DNA from: Burkholderiaceae bacterium
GTDB taxonomy: Bacteria; Pseudomonadota; Gammaproteobacteria; Burkholderiales; Burkholderiaceae_C
Reading direction: 5' to 3'
Assembly (NCBI GenBank): GCA_024235855.1
Contig: JACKLN010000015.1
Coordinates: forward strand, 10,876-74,875
Length of the DNA stretch: 64,000 nt
Part shown: positions 34,932 to 45,651 of the stretch, in pieces
Position numbering within the stretch: the stretch's first letter is position 1
Layout: every line of letters starts with the position of its first letter
Notes under the pieces: model-generated
Told to the model about the DNA's origin: nothing
The model's input: the letters and a program-made list of their open reading frames with translations, nothing else
The model's database searches: none
Position numbers and translations under genes: made by a program

Positions 34932-37655
34932 ATGCGCATCAGCGGCCTGTTCCTGCACAGCCGCGTCGCCCGGCGCACCTTCCGCGTGCTGCTGGCGGCG
35001 GCGCTGCTGCCGCTGGCCCTGTTCGCGCTGCTGGCCACGCAGGCCTATCTGAACGACCGCGCCGACCGCGCGCAGCGCAGCGAATCGGAATACCTGAAGC
35101 ACATCGGCATGCGCACCTTCGACCGCCTGACGGCGGCGCGTGCGACGCTGGCGGCCAAGGTCGCCAATGCGGCCTTCGACGCGCCGACGCTCCACGACGA
35201 GGCCGTCAAGGCCGTGCTCGCCGGCCTGGCCAGCGTGGGTGTCGACGGGCGCGTGCACGGCGACCCGACGCTGCTGGCGCACTGGCAGCAGGCCGGGGGC
35301 GCTGCCCAGCAGGACCCGCGCGACCTGTGGTGGCTGCCGGCCGCGGACGATGCCCCGGCGCACGTGATGCTGACCTGGCCCGACGCCGCCGGCCGTGGCA
35401 CCTGGGTGGCCGAGGTCAGCCCCGGCTTCCTCTGGCAGGACTTCAGCGCCGACGGCCCGGCGTCCACCGTGTGCCTGACCGACGCCCAGCACCGGCCGCT
35501 GCGCTGCCCCCACCCCGCGAACGCCGGCGACCCCGCCTGGCACCTGTTCCTGAAGGCCGGGTTCGGCAGTGGCGACTGGGTGTTGCAGGGCCGGCAGCAC
35601 GAGCCGGAGACGGCACTGCAGGACGAGGTGCTGCGCCTGGCGGCCACCGGCGGCGTGGCCACGCTGCTGCTGATCGCCATGCTGGGCCTGGTGCTGGTGC
35701 GGCGCACCATGGTGCCGCTGGAGCAGATCATCGCCGGCACGAAGCGCTTGGCGGCAGGGGACTGGTCGATCCGCGTGGCCGAAGGCCGCAACGACGAATT
35801 CGGCCAGCTGGCGCAGTTGTTCAACGTCATGGTCGACCGCCACGGGCGGCAGATGCAGGCCTTCGAGGTGCAGGCTGGCATCGACCGCGAACTGCTGGGG
35901 TCGCTGGACCTCGACCGGCTGATGCAGCAGGTCCTGCGGCGGCTCCAGGTGCTGGCGCCCGGCGCCCGGCTGGCAGTGCTGGCGCGCACCTGGTCGGGCC
36001 CCGACTGGCGCGTGCACCGGCCCGATGCCGAACCCGGCCTGCAGCCCGTGCCCGAGGTGGCGCTGCGTCAGGCCGTGGCCGATGGCCTGGCCGTGCACTG
36101 CGACGCCCGGCGCACGCCGCCGGACTGGATCCGCCAGGCCCTCGCCCTGCCGCCCGGCGAACCGGCGGCCGCCTGCTGGGTCCCTGCGGCCTGGCAGGAC
36201 GAGCCCGTGGCCCTGATCGTGCTGTGCGCCCCACGGCCGCTGGCCATGGACGACGATGCGCGGCGTGAGCTCGAGGCCCTGCGCGACCGCTGTGCGCTGG
36301 CGATCGCCGCCGCCGAGCGCGAACACCGGCTGGTCGAGCGCGCCGTGCGCGACGACCTGACCGGCCTGCTGAACCGCCACGGCCTGCACGATACCTGCGA
36401 CGGCCTGCTGGCCGACCCTGCGGCACCGCAGCCCTTCACGCTGCTCTTCATGGACCTGGACGGTTTCAAGGAAGTCAACGACGCCATGGGCCACACGGTG
36501 GGCGACATCCTGCTGCGCGCGGTGGCCGACCGCATGCGCGCGCTGGTGCCCGAGGGCACGGTGCTCGCGCGCCCGGGCGGCGACGAGTTCGTCGCCGTGC
36601 TGCCGGCCACCGCCGACGCCGAGGCGCTGGCCGCCGCGCTGTGCGATCGTCTGGCCCACCCCTTCGTGCTGCGTGGGCAACTCCAGCACATCGGCGCCAG
36701 CATCGGCCTGGCCAGCTGCCCGGCCGACGGCACCGAACGCGACGAACTGCTGCGCCGGGCCGACCTGGCCATGTACGCGGCCAAGGCCGACGGCCGCGGC
36801 CGCTGGCGCCGGTATGCCGCCACGCTGGACCAGGAGGCGAGCGAGCGGGCCTGGATCGTGCGCGACCTGCGCATCGCGCTGGCCAGCGGCCAACTCGAGG
36901 TGCACTACCAGCCGCGGCTGGACCTGCGCACCGGCCGCACCGAAGGCGCCGAGGCGCTGGTGCGCTGGCGGCACCCGGAGCGTGGCTGGATCCCGCCGGT
37001 GCGCTTCGTGCCGGTGGCCGAGGAGTCGGACCTGATCGTCGCCCTGGGCGAGCAAGTGATGAGCCTGGCCATGGCCCAGCGCCGGCGCTGGCGCGACCTG
37101 GGCGTGCGCATCGGCCGCGTGGCCGTCAACGTGTCGGCCCGCCAGCTGCAGGACGCCGGTTTCGCCGACACCGTGCTGGCGATGCTGGCGCGGCATGGCC
37201 TGCGCCCGCAGGAGCTGGAGCTCGAGATCACCGAGAGCCTGTTCGCCGGCGAGGCCGCGCTGGTCGAGCGGGCGCTGGCGCCGCTGCGCGCCGCCGGCGT
37301 GCAGGTGGCGCTGGACGACTTCGGCACCGGGTTCTCGTCGCTGTCGGCGCTGCGCCACCTGCCGGTGGACGTGATGAAGATCGACCGCAGCTTCGTCATC
37401 GACCTCGGCCAGGACGCGGCCTCCGATGCCGTCGTGCGCGCGGTCATCGCGCTGGCGCGCGACCTTGGCAAGCGCGTGGTGGCCGAAGGGGTGGAGACCG
37501 GACTGCAGCAGCAGCGCCTGCGTGCGCTGGGCTGCGACGAGGTGCAGGGCTACCGCTACGCCAAGCCCCTGGCCCCCGACGCCTTCCTCGACGGGGTGCG
37601 TGCCGGCTTCGATGCGCCGCTGCGCGCGGCCGAGGCCGGGACCGTCGACGCCTGA
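34932..37655 (+). CDS. Membrane HAMP-GGDEF-EAL c-di-GMP turnover protein
   Basis: A 907-residue sensor. A first membrane helix (about 15-38), a periplasmic region of about 200 residues, a second helix (about 235-258, VATLLLIAMLGLVLV) and a HAMP linker (MVPLEQIIAGTKRLAAGDW) lead to a GAF-like segment. The GGDEF domain has an intact Gly-Gly-Asp-Glu-Phe at 549-553, and the EAL domain an intact Glu-Ala-Leu at 674-676 with DDFGTGFSSL and VAEGVETG. Both synthesis and hydrolysis of c-di-GMP are therefore possible. It is 10 bases after the pseudopilin gene and shares its putative sigma-28 promoter, which points to motility or surface control. Confidence 0.92.
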   Translation: MRISGLFLHSRVARRTFRVLLAAALLPLALFALLATQAYLNDRADRAQRSESEYLKHIGMRTFDRLTAARATLAAKVANAAFDAPTLHDEAVKAVLAGLASVGVDGRVHGDPTLLAHWQQAGGAAQQDPRDLWWLPAADDAPAHVMLTWPDAAGRGTWVAEVSPGFLWQDFSADGPASTVCLTDAQHRPLRCPHPANAGDPAWHLFLKAGFGSGDWVLQGRQHEPETALQDEVLRLAATGGVATLLLIAMLGLVLVRRTMVPLEQIIAGTKRLAAGDWSIRVAEGRNDEFGQLAQLFNVMVDRHGRQMQAFEVQAGIDRELLGSLDLDRLMQQVLRRLQVLAPGARLAVLARTWSGPDWRVHRPDAEPGLQPVPEVALRQAVADGLAVHCDARRTPPDWIRQALALPPGEPAAACWVPAAWQDEPVALIVLCAPRPLAMDDDARRELEALRDRCALAIAAAEREHRLVERAVRDDLTGLLNRHGLHDTCDGLLADPAAPQPFTLLFMDLDGFKEVNDAMGHTVGDILLRAVADRMRALVPEGTVLARPGGDEFVAVLPATADAEALAAALCDRLAHPFVLRGQLQHIGASIGLASCPADGTERDELLRRADLAMYAAKADGRGRWRRYAATLDQEASERAWIVRDLRIALASGQLEVHYQPRLDLRTGRTEGAEALVRWRHPERGWIPPVRFVPVAEESDLIVALGEQVMSLAMAQRRRWRDLGVRIGRVAVNVSARQLQDAGFADTVLAMLARHGLRPQELELEITESLFAGEAALVERALAPLRAAGVQVALDDFGTGFSSLSALRHLPVDVMKIDRSFVIDLGQDAASDAVVRAVIALARDLGKRVVAEGVETGLQQQRLRALGCDEVQGYRYAKPLAPDAFLDGVRAGFDAPLRAAEAGTVDA

Positions 37656-37798
37656 GCGGCGGGCCACCAGGCGCCCTGCGTCGCCTTTGCGACACCAACC
37701 ACCGGGATTACGCCGGGTGTGCGGGGTGCGCACCTGTCGCTAGATTGCGGGCGGCGGCCCAGCCGGCCGCCTTGCATGCACAGCCACAGGAGACACCG

Positions 37799-38968
37799 AT
37801 GAAGCTCGACCGCACCCTGATGCGCCTGGCCGCCCTTGCGCTGGCCGGCGGTACCGCGTTTGCCGCGGCCGCCCAGACCAACCCCGGCCTGCCGGCCACG
37901 CTGGCCTGGAGCGCCTACGACGTGGGCTCCGGCGGCTACAACCAGGCGGTGGCCATCGGCAACGCGCTCAAGCAGCGCTACGGCGTCAACCTGCGTGTGC
38001 TGCCGGGCAAGAACGACGTCTCGCGCACCCTGCCCGTGCGCGAGGGCCAGGTGCAGTTCTCGGCCAATGGCGTCGGTGGCAGCTACCTGGCCCAGGAAGG
38101 CGTGTTCGAGTTCGGCGCCAAGACCTGGGGCCCGCAGCCGATCCGCGGGCTGCTGCTGAACAACTCCGACCAGGTGCTCACCGTGGTGGCCGCCAAGGAC
38201 AGCGGCATCAAGACCGTGGCCGACCTCAAGGGCAAGCGCGTGGCCTGGGTCATCGGCGCGCCGTCGCTGAACCAGAACATCACCGCCATCCTGGCCTTTG
38301 CCAACCTCACGTGGGCCGACGTGCAGCGCGTGGACTTCGGCGGCTTCGGCGCGGCGATGGACGGCGTCATCAACGGCCAGGCCGACGCCGCCTTCACCTC
38401 GTCGATCTCCGGCAAGGCCTACCAGCTGGCCAAGTCGCCGCGCGGCATCGTCTACCCGACCATCCCGCACGCCGACAAGGCCGGCTGGGCGCGCATGAAC
38501 AAGACCGCGCCGTTCTTCTTTCCGTTCATGGGGGCCGAGGGCGCCGACCTGAGCAAGGACAACCGCGTCGAGTCGGCCACGTACCCGTACCCGATCCTGA
38601 TGACCTACGCGAAACAGGACAACGACACCGTCTACGCCATGACGAAGGCGATGGTCGAGACCTACGCCGACTACAAGGACGCAGCGCCGGGCAACGTGGG
38701 CTGGGCCGTGGACCGGCAGAACTTCGCCTGGGTGATCCCCTTCCACGACGGCGCCATCCGATACTGGAAGGAGAAGGGCCTGTGGAAGCCGGAGCACCAG
38801 GCGCACAACGACAAGCTGGTGCAGCGCCAGCAGGTGCTGGCCGACGCCTGGAAGGCGGTGAACGCCGGCAGCCACGCCGACGACAAGGCCTTCGCACAGG
38901 CCTGGATGAAGGCCCGCGCCGACGCCCTGACCAAGGCCGGCATGGACGCCGTGGTCACCGAGTGGTGA
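37799..38968 (+). CDS. TAXI family TRAP transporter substrate-binding protein
   Basis: A 389-residue exported binding protein. The start at 37799 follows an AGGAGA ribosome site and gives a signal peptide (about 1-27, AAAAQTN). The mature part has the TAXI features YDVGSGGYNQAVAIGNALKQRYGVNLRVLPGKNDVSRTLPVREGQVQF and a later GVINGQADAAF. It delivers an organic acid to the fused permease encoded 7 bases downstream. A TAGATT near 37741 may be a -10 box, but no good -35 is seen. The ligand is unknown; the neighbouring thiamine-diphosphate enzyme hints at a 2-oxo acid (inference). Confidence 0.92.
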   Translation: MKLDRTLMRLAALALAGGTAFAAAAQTNPGLPATLAWSAYDVGSGGYNQAVAIGNALKQRYGVNLRVLPGKNDVSRTLPVREGQVQFSANGVGGSYLAQEGVFEFGAKTWGPQPIRGLLLNNSDQVLTVVAAKDSGIKTVADLKGKRVAWVIGAPSLNQNITAILAFANLTWADVQRVDFGGFGAAMDGVINGQADAAFTSSISGKAYQLAKSPRGIVYPTIPHADKAGWARMNKTAPFFFPFMGAEGADLSKDNRVESATYPYPILMTYAKQDNDTVYAMTKAMVETYADYKDAAPGNVGWAVDRQNFAWVIPFHDGAIRYWKEKGLWKPEHQAHNDKLVQRQQVLADAWKAVNAGSHADDKAFAQAWMKARADALTKAGMDAVVTEW

Positions 38969-38975
38969 GCCCGGC

Positions 38976-40979
38976 GTGACCGCCCCGGAGCCGCCACCAC
39001 CGCCCGCCGAACCGGCGCAGGCGGCCGGTGGCGAGCGGCGGCACCGCACGCTGTCGGCCCCATGGCGCGCCTGGATCGCGCTGTCGGGGCTGGCGGCCAT
39101 TGCGCTGGCGCTGAACAAGCTGCTGAACCTCGGCTTCTTCGCCGGGGTCACGCTGCTGGACAACGCCTACCTCTACCTGCTGTGCGCGCTGCTGGTCGGC
39201 ACGGTGTTCCTGTTCCTGCCGGCGTCGCCGCGCGCGCGGCAGGTGGGCGTGCCCTGGTACGACGGGCTGCTGTACCTGGCCAGCTGGGGCGTGTTCGCCT
39301 ACTTCGCGTTCAACGCCGGCCGCATCCTGGAGGAAGCCTGGGAGTTCATGGCCCCCACCGCCGCGGTGGTGGTGGCCGGCCTGGGCTGGCTGCTGCTGTT
39401 GGAGGCCACGCGCCGCGCCGGCGGCACCGCGGTGTTCGTGGTGGTGGCGGTGATCTCGCTGTACCCGGTGTTCGCCGGCCACATGCCCGGGCCCATCGCC
39501 GGCCTGCCGCAGCCGCTGAACACCGCGGCGGCCTACCACTTCACCAGCAGCGAGAGCGTGCTGGGCATCCCCACGCGCGCGTTCGGTGAGCTGGTCATCG
39601 GCTTCGTGATGTTCGGCGCCGTGCTGCAGTACACCGGCGCCGCCGCCTTCTTCAACAACCTGGCCTTCGCGCTGTTCGGCGTCGTGCGCGGCGGGCCGGC
39701 CAAGGTGTCGATCTTCGCCAGCGGGCTGATGGGCTCGGTCTCGGGCAGCGTGGTCTCCAACGTGCTGACCACCGGCGTCGTGACCATTCCCGCCATGAAG
39801 CGCACCGGCTTCCCGCCGGCCTACGCCGCCGGCGTGGAGGCTTGCGCCAGCACCGGCGGCGTGCTGATGCCGCCCATCATGGGCGCCACCGCCTTCGTGA
39901 TGGCCAGCTTCCTGGGCATCCCGTACAGCGCCGTGGTGCTGGCGGCGCTGGTGCCGTCGCTGCTGTTCTATTTCGGCCTGTTCGTGCAGATCGACGGCTT
40001 CGCCGCACGGCGCGGGCTGCGCGGCCTGCCGCGGGCGGAGCTGCCGTCGGTGGCGCGCACCTTTGCCGAGGGCTGGCAGTACGTGGCCGTGTTCGTGCTG
40101 CTGGTGTGGCTGCTGCTGGTGCTGCAGCAGGAGGCCATCGCACCCTTCTACGCCACCGCGCTGCTGCTGTTCATCAACCAGGCCTGGCGGCGGCACCGCC
40201 TGGGCTGGAAACAGCTGATGGCGCTGGCCGAGGGCGTGAGCAAGTCGCTGGCCGAACTGGCGGCGCTGCTGGCCGGCGTGGGGCTGATCATCGGCGCGCT
40301 GTCGGTCACCGGGCTGGCGGGCACGCTGGCCAACGACCTCGTCTTCCTGGCCGGCAACAACGTCTACGTGCTGCTGGTGATGGGTGCGCTGACGAGCTTC
40401 GTGTTCGGCATGGGGATGACGATCACGGCCTGCTACATCTTCCTGGCCATCGTGCTCGCGCCGCCGCTGGTCAAGGCCGGCTTCGACCCCGTGGCGGTGC
40501 ACCTGTTCATGATGTACTGGGGCATGGTGTCCTTCATCACGCCACCGGTGTCGCTGGCCTCTTTCGTGGCCGCCGGCGTGGCCGGCGCGCGGCCGGTGGA
40601 GGTGGGCCTGCGCTCGATGCGCCTGGGCAGCACCATGTACTTCGTGCCGTTCTTCTTCGTGCTCAACCCGGCGCTGATCCTGCGCGGTTCGCCGCTGGAC
40701 ATCGTGGTCGTCGTGGCCACCGCCGTGCTCGGCATCTGGCTGATCGGCTCGGCGCTCGAGGGCTGGCTCACCGGCTTCGGCCGCCTGGGCGAGGGCGCCG
40801 CCGGTGTGGCGGCGCGCGTGCTGCTGTTCGCGGCTGGGCTGGGCATGGCGCTGCCGGGCGGTGGCGACCTGGGGCTGTCGCACCTGCAGCTGTCTCTGGC
40901 CAGCGTGCTGCTCGCGGCTGTGGCCCTGGGCCTCTCGGCGTTCACCCGCCCACGATCGGCGGGACACACGCATGCCTGA
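38976..40979 (+). CDS. TRAP transporter fused permease (4TM/12TM, TAXI type)
   Basis: A 667-residue membrane protein starting at GTG 38976. About 16 to 18 hydrophobic helices combine the small DctQ-like and large DctM-like subunits in one chain. Signature segments are SGLMGSVSGSVVSNVLTTG, STGGVLMPPIMGATAFVMASFLGI and YWGMVSFITPPVSLASFVAAGVAG. It uses the sodium or proton gradient to import the ligand from the TAXI binding protein. Its stop overlaps the start of the next gene by 8 bases, so the transporter and the thiamine-diphosphate enzyme are translated together. Confidence 0.93.
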   Translation: MTAPEPPPPPAEPAQAAGGERRHRTLSAPWRAWIALSGLAAIALALNKLLNLGFFAGVTLLDNAYLYLLCALLVGTVFLFLPASPRARQVGVPWYDGLLYLASWGVFAYFAFNAGRILEEAWEFMAPTAAVVVAGLGWLLLLEATRRAGGTAVFVVVAVISLYPVFAGHMPGPIAGLPQPLNTAAAYHFTSSESVLGIPTRAFGELVIGFVMFGAVLQYTGAAAFFNNLAFALFGVVRGGPAKVSIFASGLMGSVSGSVVSNVLTTGVVTIPAMKRTGFPPAYAAGVEACASTGGVLMPPIMGATAFVMASFLGIPYSAVVLAALVPSLLFYFGLFVQIDGFAARRGLRGLPRAELPSVARTFAEGWQYVAVFVLLVWLLLVLQQEAIAPFYATALLLFINQAWRRHRLGWKQLMALAEGVSKSLAELAALLAGVGLIIGALSVTGLAGTLANDLVFLAGNNVYVLLVMGALTSFVFGMGMTITACYIFLAIVLAPPLVKAGFDPVAVHLFMMYWGMVSFITPPVSLASFVAAGVAGARPVEVGLRSMRLGSTMYFVPFFFVLNPALILRGSPLDIVVVVATAVLGIWLIGSALEGWLTGFGRLGEGAAGVAARVLLFAAGLGMALPGGGDLGLSHLQLSLASVLLAAVALGLSAFTRPRSAGHTHA

Positions 40980-42549
40980 ACCCATCCCGATGGCCACCCC
41001 GATGAACGGCGCCGAGTCGCTGGTGCAGACGCTGGCACACAGCGGCGTGGACCTGTGCTTCACCAACCCCGGCACCTCGGAGATGCACTTCGTGGCGGCG
41101 CTGGACCGCCTGCCCGGCGTGCGCTGCGTGCTCGGCCTGTTCGAGGGCGTGTGCACCGGTGCCGCGGACGGCTACTGGCGCATGGCGCGAAAGCCGGCGG
41201 CCACGCTGCTGCACCTGGGACCGGGCCTGGGCAACGGCTGGGCCAACCTGCACAACGCGCGCAAGGCGCGGTCCGGCCTCCTCAACATCGTCGGCGACCA
41301 CGCGCTCGAGCACCTGCGCTTCGAGTCGCCGCTGAAGTCGGACCTCGACGGCGTGGCCGGCTCGGTGTCGCACTGGGTGCGCCATGCACGCAGCGCGGCC
41401 GAGGTCGGCGCCGATGCCGCCGCCGCCGTGGCCGCCACGCGCGACGGTGCGCTGGGCTGCATCGCCACGCTGGCGCTGCCGGCCGACACCGCCTGGGGTG
41501 CCGGTGGCGTGCCGCAGCGCGCACCGGCCGCACCGCCAGCCGCGCCCGTGGCGGGCGAGGCCGTGGACGCCGCGGCGCGCACGCTGCAGGCTATGGGGCC
41601 GCGCGCGGTGCTGCTGCTGGGGGCGGGCGGCAGTGCCAGCGAAGCGGCGTTGCATGCCGCCGCCGCCATCGCCGCCGCCACCGGGTGCCGGGTGCTGGCC
41701 GAGTTCTACAACCCGCGCATGCCCGGCGGCCGCGGGCGCCCGCGCGTCGAGCGCCTGCCCTATGCCGGCGACGCCGCGCGCCAGAAGCTCTCGGGCGCGG
41801 AAGTGCTGGTGCTGGCTGGCAGTGTCGAGCCGATCGGCTTCTTCGCCTACCCGGGCAAGCCGTCGCAGCTCAAGCCCGAGGGCTGCGCGCTGCAGACCCT
41901 GGCCACGCCGCAGCAGGACGTGCCGGCGGCGCTGCAGACCCTGGCCGAGGCGCTGCAGGCGCCGCCTGTGCCGCAGCCGGCACCGGCGCCGCTGGAGGCG
42001 CCCTCGGGACCGCTGACGCCGGAATCGATCGCGGCGGCCATCGCCGGGGCCCTGCCGGCGCAGGCGGTGGTGGTGGACGAGGCGGTGACCACCGGGCGCG
42101 GCTTCGGGCCGGCGATGGCGGCGGCCGCGCCGCACGACTGGCTGCAGGGCATGGGCGGGGCCATCGGCTACGGCCTGCCGTGTGCCGTGGGCGCCGCGCT
42201 CGGGGCGCCCGGCCGCCCGGTGCTGGCGCTGGAGGGCGACGGCAGCGCCATGTACACGCTGCAGGCGCTGTGGACGATGGCGCGCGAGTCGCTGCCCATC
42301 GGCGTGGTGGTCTTCGCCAACCGCGCCTACCGCATCCTGCAGGGTGAACTGCAGGGCGTGGGCGCCCGCATGAGCGGCCCCAAGGCGGCGGCAATGCTGA
42401 GCCTGGACCACCCCGCCCTGGACTGGGTGTCGCTGGCCCAGGGGCAAGGTGTGCCGGGTTGTCGGGTGGAAGACGCGGCGGCGCTGTGCGATGCGCTGCG
42501 GCGCGGCTATGCGGCGGGTGGGCCGTTCCTCGTCGAAGTGCCCTGCTGA
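40972..42549 (+). CDS. Thiamine-diphosphate enzyme, acetolactate synthase large-subunit-like
   Basis: A 525-residue enzyme of the acetolactate synthase/benzoylformate decarboxylase superfamily. The N-terminal domain has FTNPGTSEMHFVAAL and the catalytic Glu in GLFEGVCTGAADGY near residue 61. The C-terminal domain has the thiamine-diphosphate motif from EGDGSAMY to FANRAYRIL near 420-450. It lacks the FAD-domain length of full acetolactate synthases and is shorter (about 570 usual), so a 2-oxo acid decarboxylase is possible. The start overlaps the TRAP permease gene, which suggests that it acts on the imported compound. It ends inside a convergent hairpin. Confidence 0.83.
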   Translation: MPEPIPMATPMNGAESLVQTLAHSGVDLCFTNPGTSEMHFVAALDRLPGVRCVLGLFEGVCTGAADGYWRMARKPAATLLHLGPGLGNGWANLHNARKARSGLLNIVGDHALEHLRFESPLKSDLDGVAGSVSHWVRHARSAAEVGADAAAAVAATRDGALGCIATLALPADTAWGAGGVPQRAPAAPPAAPVAGEAVDAAARTLQAMGPRAVLLLGAGGSASEAALHAAAAIAAATGCRVLAEFYNPRMPGGRGRPRVERLPYAGDAARQKLSGAEVLVLAGSVEPIGFFAYPGKPSQLKPEGCALQTLATPQQDVPAALQTLAEALQAPPVPQPAPAPLEAPSGPLTPESIAAAIAGALPAQAVVVDEAVTTGRGFGPAMAAAAPHDWLQGMGGAIGYGLPCAVGAALGAPGRPVLALEGDGSAMYTLQALWTMARESLPIGVVVFANRAYRILQGELQGVGARMSGPKAAAMLSLDHPALDWVSLAQGQGVPGCRVEDAAALCDALRRGYAAGGPFLVEVPC

Positions 42550-42590
42550 CGGCCGTTGCGGCGGCGCGAACCGCCGCCGCAGGCCGTCAG
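42546..42590. terminator. Bidirectional hairpin containing both convergent stop codons
   Basis: CTGACGGCC at 42546-42554 pairs perfectly with GGCCGTCAG at 42582-42590, and an inner GCGGCGG/CCGCCGC stem closes the loop. The TGA of the thiamine-diphosphate enzyme gene lies in the left arm and the TGA of the minus-strand von Willebrand A gene lies in the right arm. The hairpin is symmetrical and could end transcription from both sides. Confidence 0.65.
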
Positions 42591-43624
42591 GTCACGCGCC
42601 CGAACCACAGCACCGAGAGCCCGGCCGACACCAGCGCCAGCAGCGCGCCCAGCGCCGCGAACAGCGCAGTGACCTCGGTCTCCTTGCGTTCCACCACCAG
42701 CTTGGCCGACAGCGACTCGTAGACCTTCATCAGGTCTTCCGCGGTGCCGGCGTAGAAGTACTCGCCCAGGGTGCGCGACGACACCTCCTTCAGCGTGGCC
42801 TCGTCCAGCCGCACGCGCATGCTCCAGCCCTCGAAGCCGATGACCTCGCCCTGCGTGGTGCCCACGCCCACGGTGTAGACCCGCACGCCGCGCTCGGCCG
42901 CCATCTTGGCCGCGTCCAGCGGGTCGGGGCCGGTGGTGCGCTGGCCGTCGGTCAGCATGATGATGGCCGCCGAGTTGTAGGTGCCCGGCTCCACCGGCGT
43001 GAACTTGGGCTTGGCCGGGTCGTCGCCGATGGGGTTGCTGCCCGGGAACTTGCGCTGGCCGGTGATGTGCTGGATCTCGATGTCGTGCTCGGGGAACAGC
43101 GTGGCCAGCGACAGGATGATGCCGCTGCCGGTGGCGGTGGCACGCTGCAGTTGGAAGCGGTCGATCGCGGCGACGATGTCCTCGCGGCTGGTGGTGGGGG
43201 CCTGCACCACCGCGGCGGTGCCGGCGAAGGAGACGATGCCCACCTTCACGTCGCGCGGCAGGGCGTTGACGAAGGCCTTGGCCGCCTCCTGCGACGCCAC
43301 CAGCCGGTTGGGCTTGACGTCCTCGGCGCGCATGCTGCCCGACACGTCCATGGCCAGCATGATGGTGCGCTGCGACAGCGGCAGCGTGATCACCGCCATC
43401 GGCCGCGCACTGGCCAGCAGCAGCACGCCCAGGGCGCCCAGCATCAGCAGCGGCGGCACGTGGCGCCGCCAGCCGGGGCCGGTGCCCATCGCGGCCTTGG
43501 CGATGGCCACGCTGGCCAGGCGGACCGTGGTGCGCTTGCGCCGCCGCAGCAGCCAGACGTAGAGCAGGACGAGCAGCGGCAGCAGCAGCAGCGTCCAGAG
43601 CAGGGTGGGCCATTGGAAACTCAT
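42587..43624 (-). CDS. BatA-like von Willebrand factor A domain membrane protein
   Basis: A 345-residue protein. It has two N-terminal membrane helices (about 7-25 and 58-75), a VWA domain from about 85 to 300, and a C-terminal membrane helix (LFAALGALLALVSAGLSVLWFG). The MIDAS motif is intact: Asp-Val-Ser-Gly-Ser near residue 92 and MLTDGQRT later. In Bat (Bacteroides aerotolerance-like) clusters such proteins follow MoxR and DUF58. It overlaps the DUF58 stop by 4 bases. No BatB or TPR partner is encoded here. Role in envelope complex assembly is inferred. Confidence 0.9.
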   Translation of the reverse strand: MSFQWPTLLWTLLLLPLLVLLYVWLLRRRKRTTVRLASVAIAKAAMGTGPGWRRHVPPLLMLGALGVLLLASARPMAVITLPLSQRTIMLAMDVSGSMRAEDVKPNRLVASQEAAKAFVNALPRDVKVGIVSFAGTAAVVQAPTTSREDIVAAIDRFQLQRATATGSGIILSLATLFPEHDIEIQHITGQRKFPGSNPIGDDPAKPKFTPVEPGTYNSAAIIMLTDGQRTTGPDPLDAAKMAAERGVRVYTVGVGTTQGEVIGFEGWSMRVRLDEATLKEVSSRTLGEYFYAGTAEDLMKVYESLSAKLVVERKETEVTALFAALGALLALVSAGLSVLWFGRVT

Positions 43625-44636
43625 GCCGCTTCTCCTTGCAGCGCGGCCGAAGACGACAGGGGCGCGAGGTGCGCGCCGGGGCCGAACGCCCGGCGCCGCC
43701 GCAGGTCGGCAAAGCGCAGCAGCGCGTCGAGCAGGTCGTCGTCGGTGGCCAGTTCCAGCAGGTCGACGCCGGCGCGCCCCAGCGCGTCGGCCAGTTCGGC
43801 TTCGGCCGCTTCGGCCAGGGCGGCATAGCGCGCGCGGAAGGCCGGGTCGGTGGCGTCGACGAACAGCTGTTCGCCGGTCTCGGCATCTTCCAGCGTGACC
43901 AGGCCGACGTCCGGCAGGGCCATCTCCGCCGGGTCGAACAGACGCACGGCCACCACGTCGTGCCGGCGCGCCAGGCGGCCCAGGGCCTCCTCCCAGCCCG
44001 GGGCACTGATGAAGTCGGACACCACGAAGACCAGCGAACGCCGCTGCAGCACGCCCTCGGCGGTGCGCAGCAGGTCGAACAGCGCGGTGCCCGGCCCGGC
44101 GGCGGCACCGGCCTTGCCCGCGGCCTTTGCCGCCGGCCGCGGCCGCTGCATGCGCGCCAGCAGTTCCAGCACGTGCGTGCGCGACGCGCCCGGGCGCAGC
44201 AGGCCGTCCACGCCGGGTTCGCCGCCGCCGTAGAAGAGGGCGCCGACGCGGTTGCCGTGGCGCGTGACCACACGTGCCAGCGCGGTGACGAAGCCGGCCG
44301 ACACCGCCAGCTTGCTCACGTCGCCGCTGCCGAAATGCACACTGCCGGAGAGGTCCAGCAGGAACCAGGCGGTGAGGTCGCGGTCCTCGTGGAACTGGCG
44401 CACGTGCGGCTGCTGCAGGCGGGCGGTGACGTTCCAGTCGATGTGGCGCACGTCGTCGCCGTACTGGTACTCGCGCAGGTCGGCCAGGTCCACGCCCGTG
44501 CCGCGCAGCAGGGTGCGGTAGTCGCCCTGCAGCAGGCCGTCCAGGCGCTTGAGCACGGTCCACTCCAGGCGCCGCAGCAGCGCCTCCGCACCGGCCGGTG
44601 CAGCCGGCTGGGACGTGCCCGGACGCTGGCCCTGCA

Positions 44637-44640
<4 letters not shown>
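43621..44640 (-). CDS. DUF58 domain protein (soluble, Bat-cluster type)
   Basis: A 339-residue soluble DUF58 protein. The start at 44640 overlaps moxR by 4 bases and gives MMQGQ. Features are the YRTLLRGTGVDLADLREYQYGDDVRHIDWNVTAR core (the family signature) and a VWA-like Asp-Leu-Ser-Gly-Ser in the FLLDLSGSVHF segment, followed by VVSDFIS. An Ala/Lys/Gly insertion lies near residues 170-185. Unlike its relative near 32 kb it lacks membrane helices. It is the middle gene of moxR-DUF58-VWA and may be a substrate adaptor of MoxR. Confidence 0.9.
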
Positions 44641-45632
<992 letters not shown>

Positions 45633-45651
45633 CGGCGATTCCTTGCGGGGG

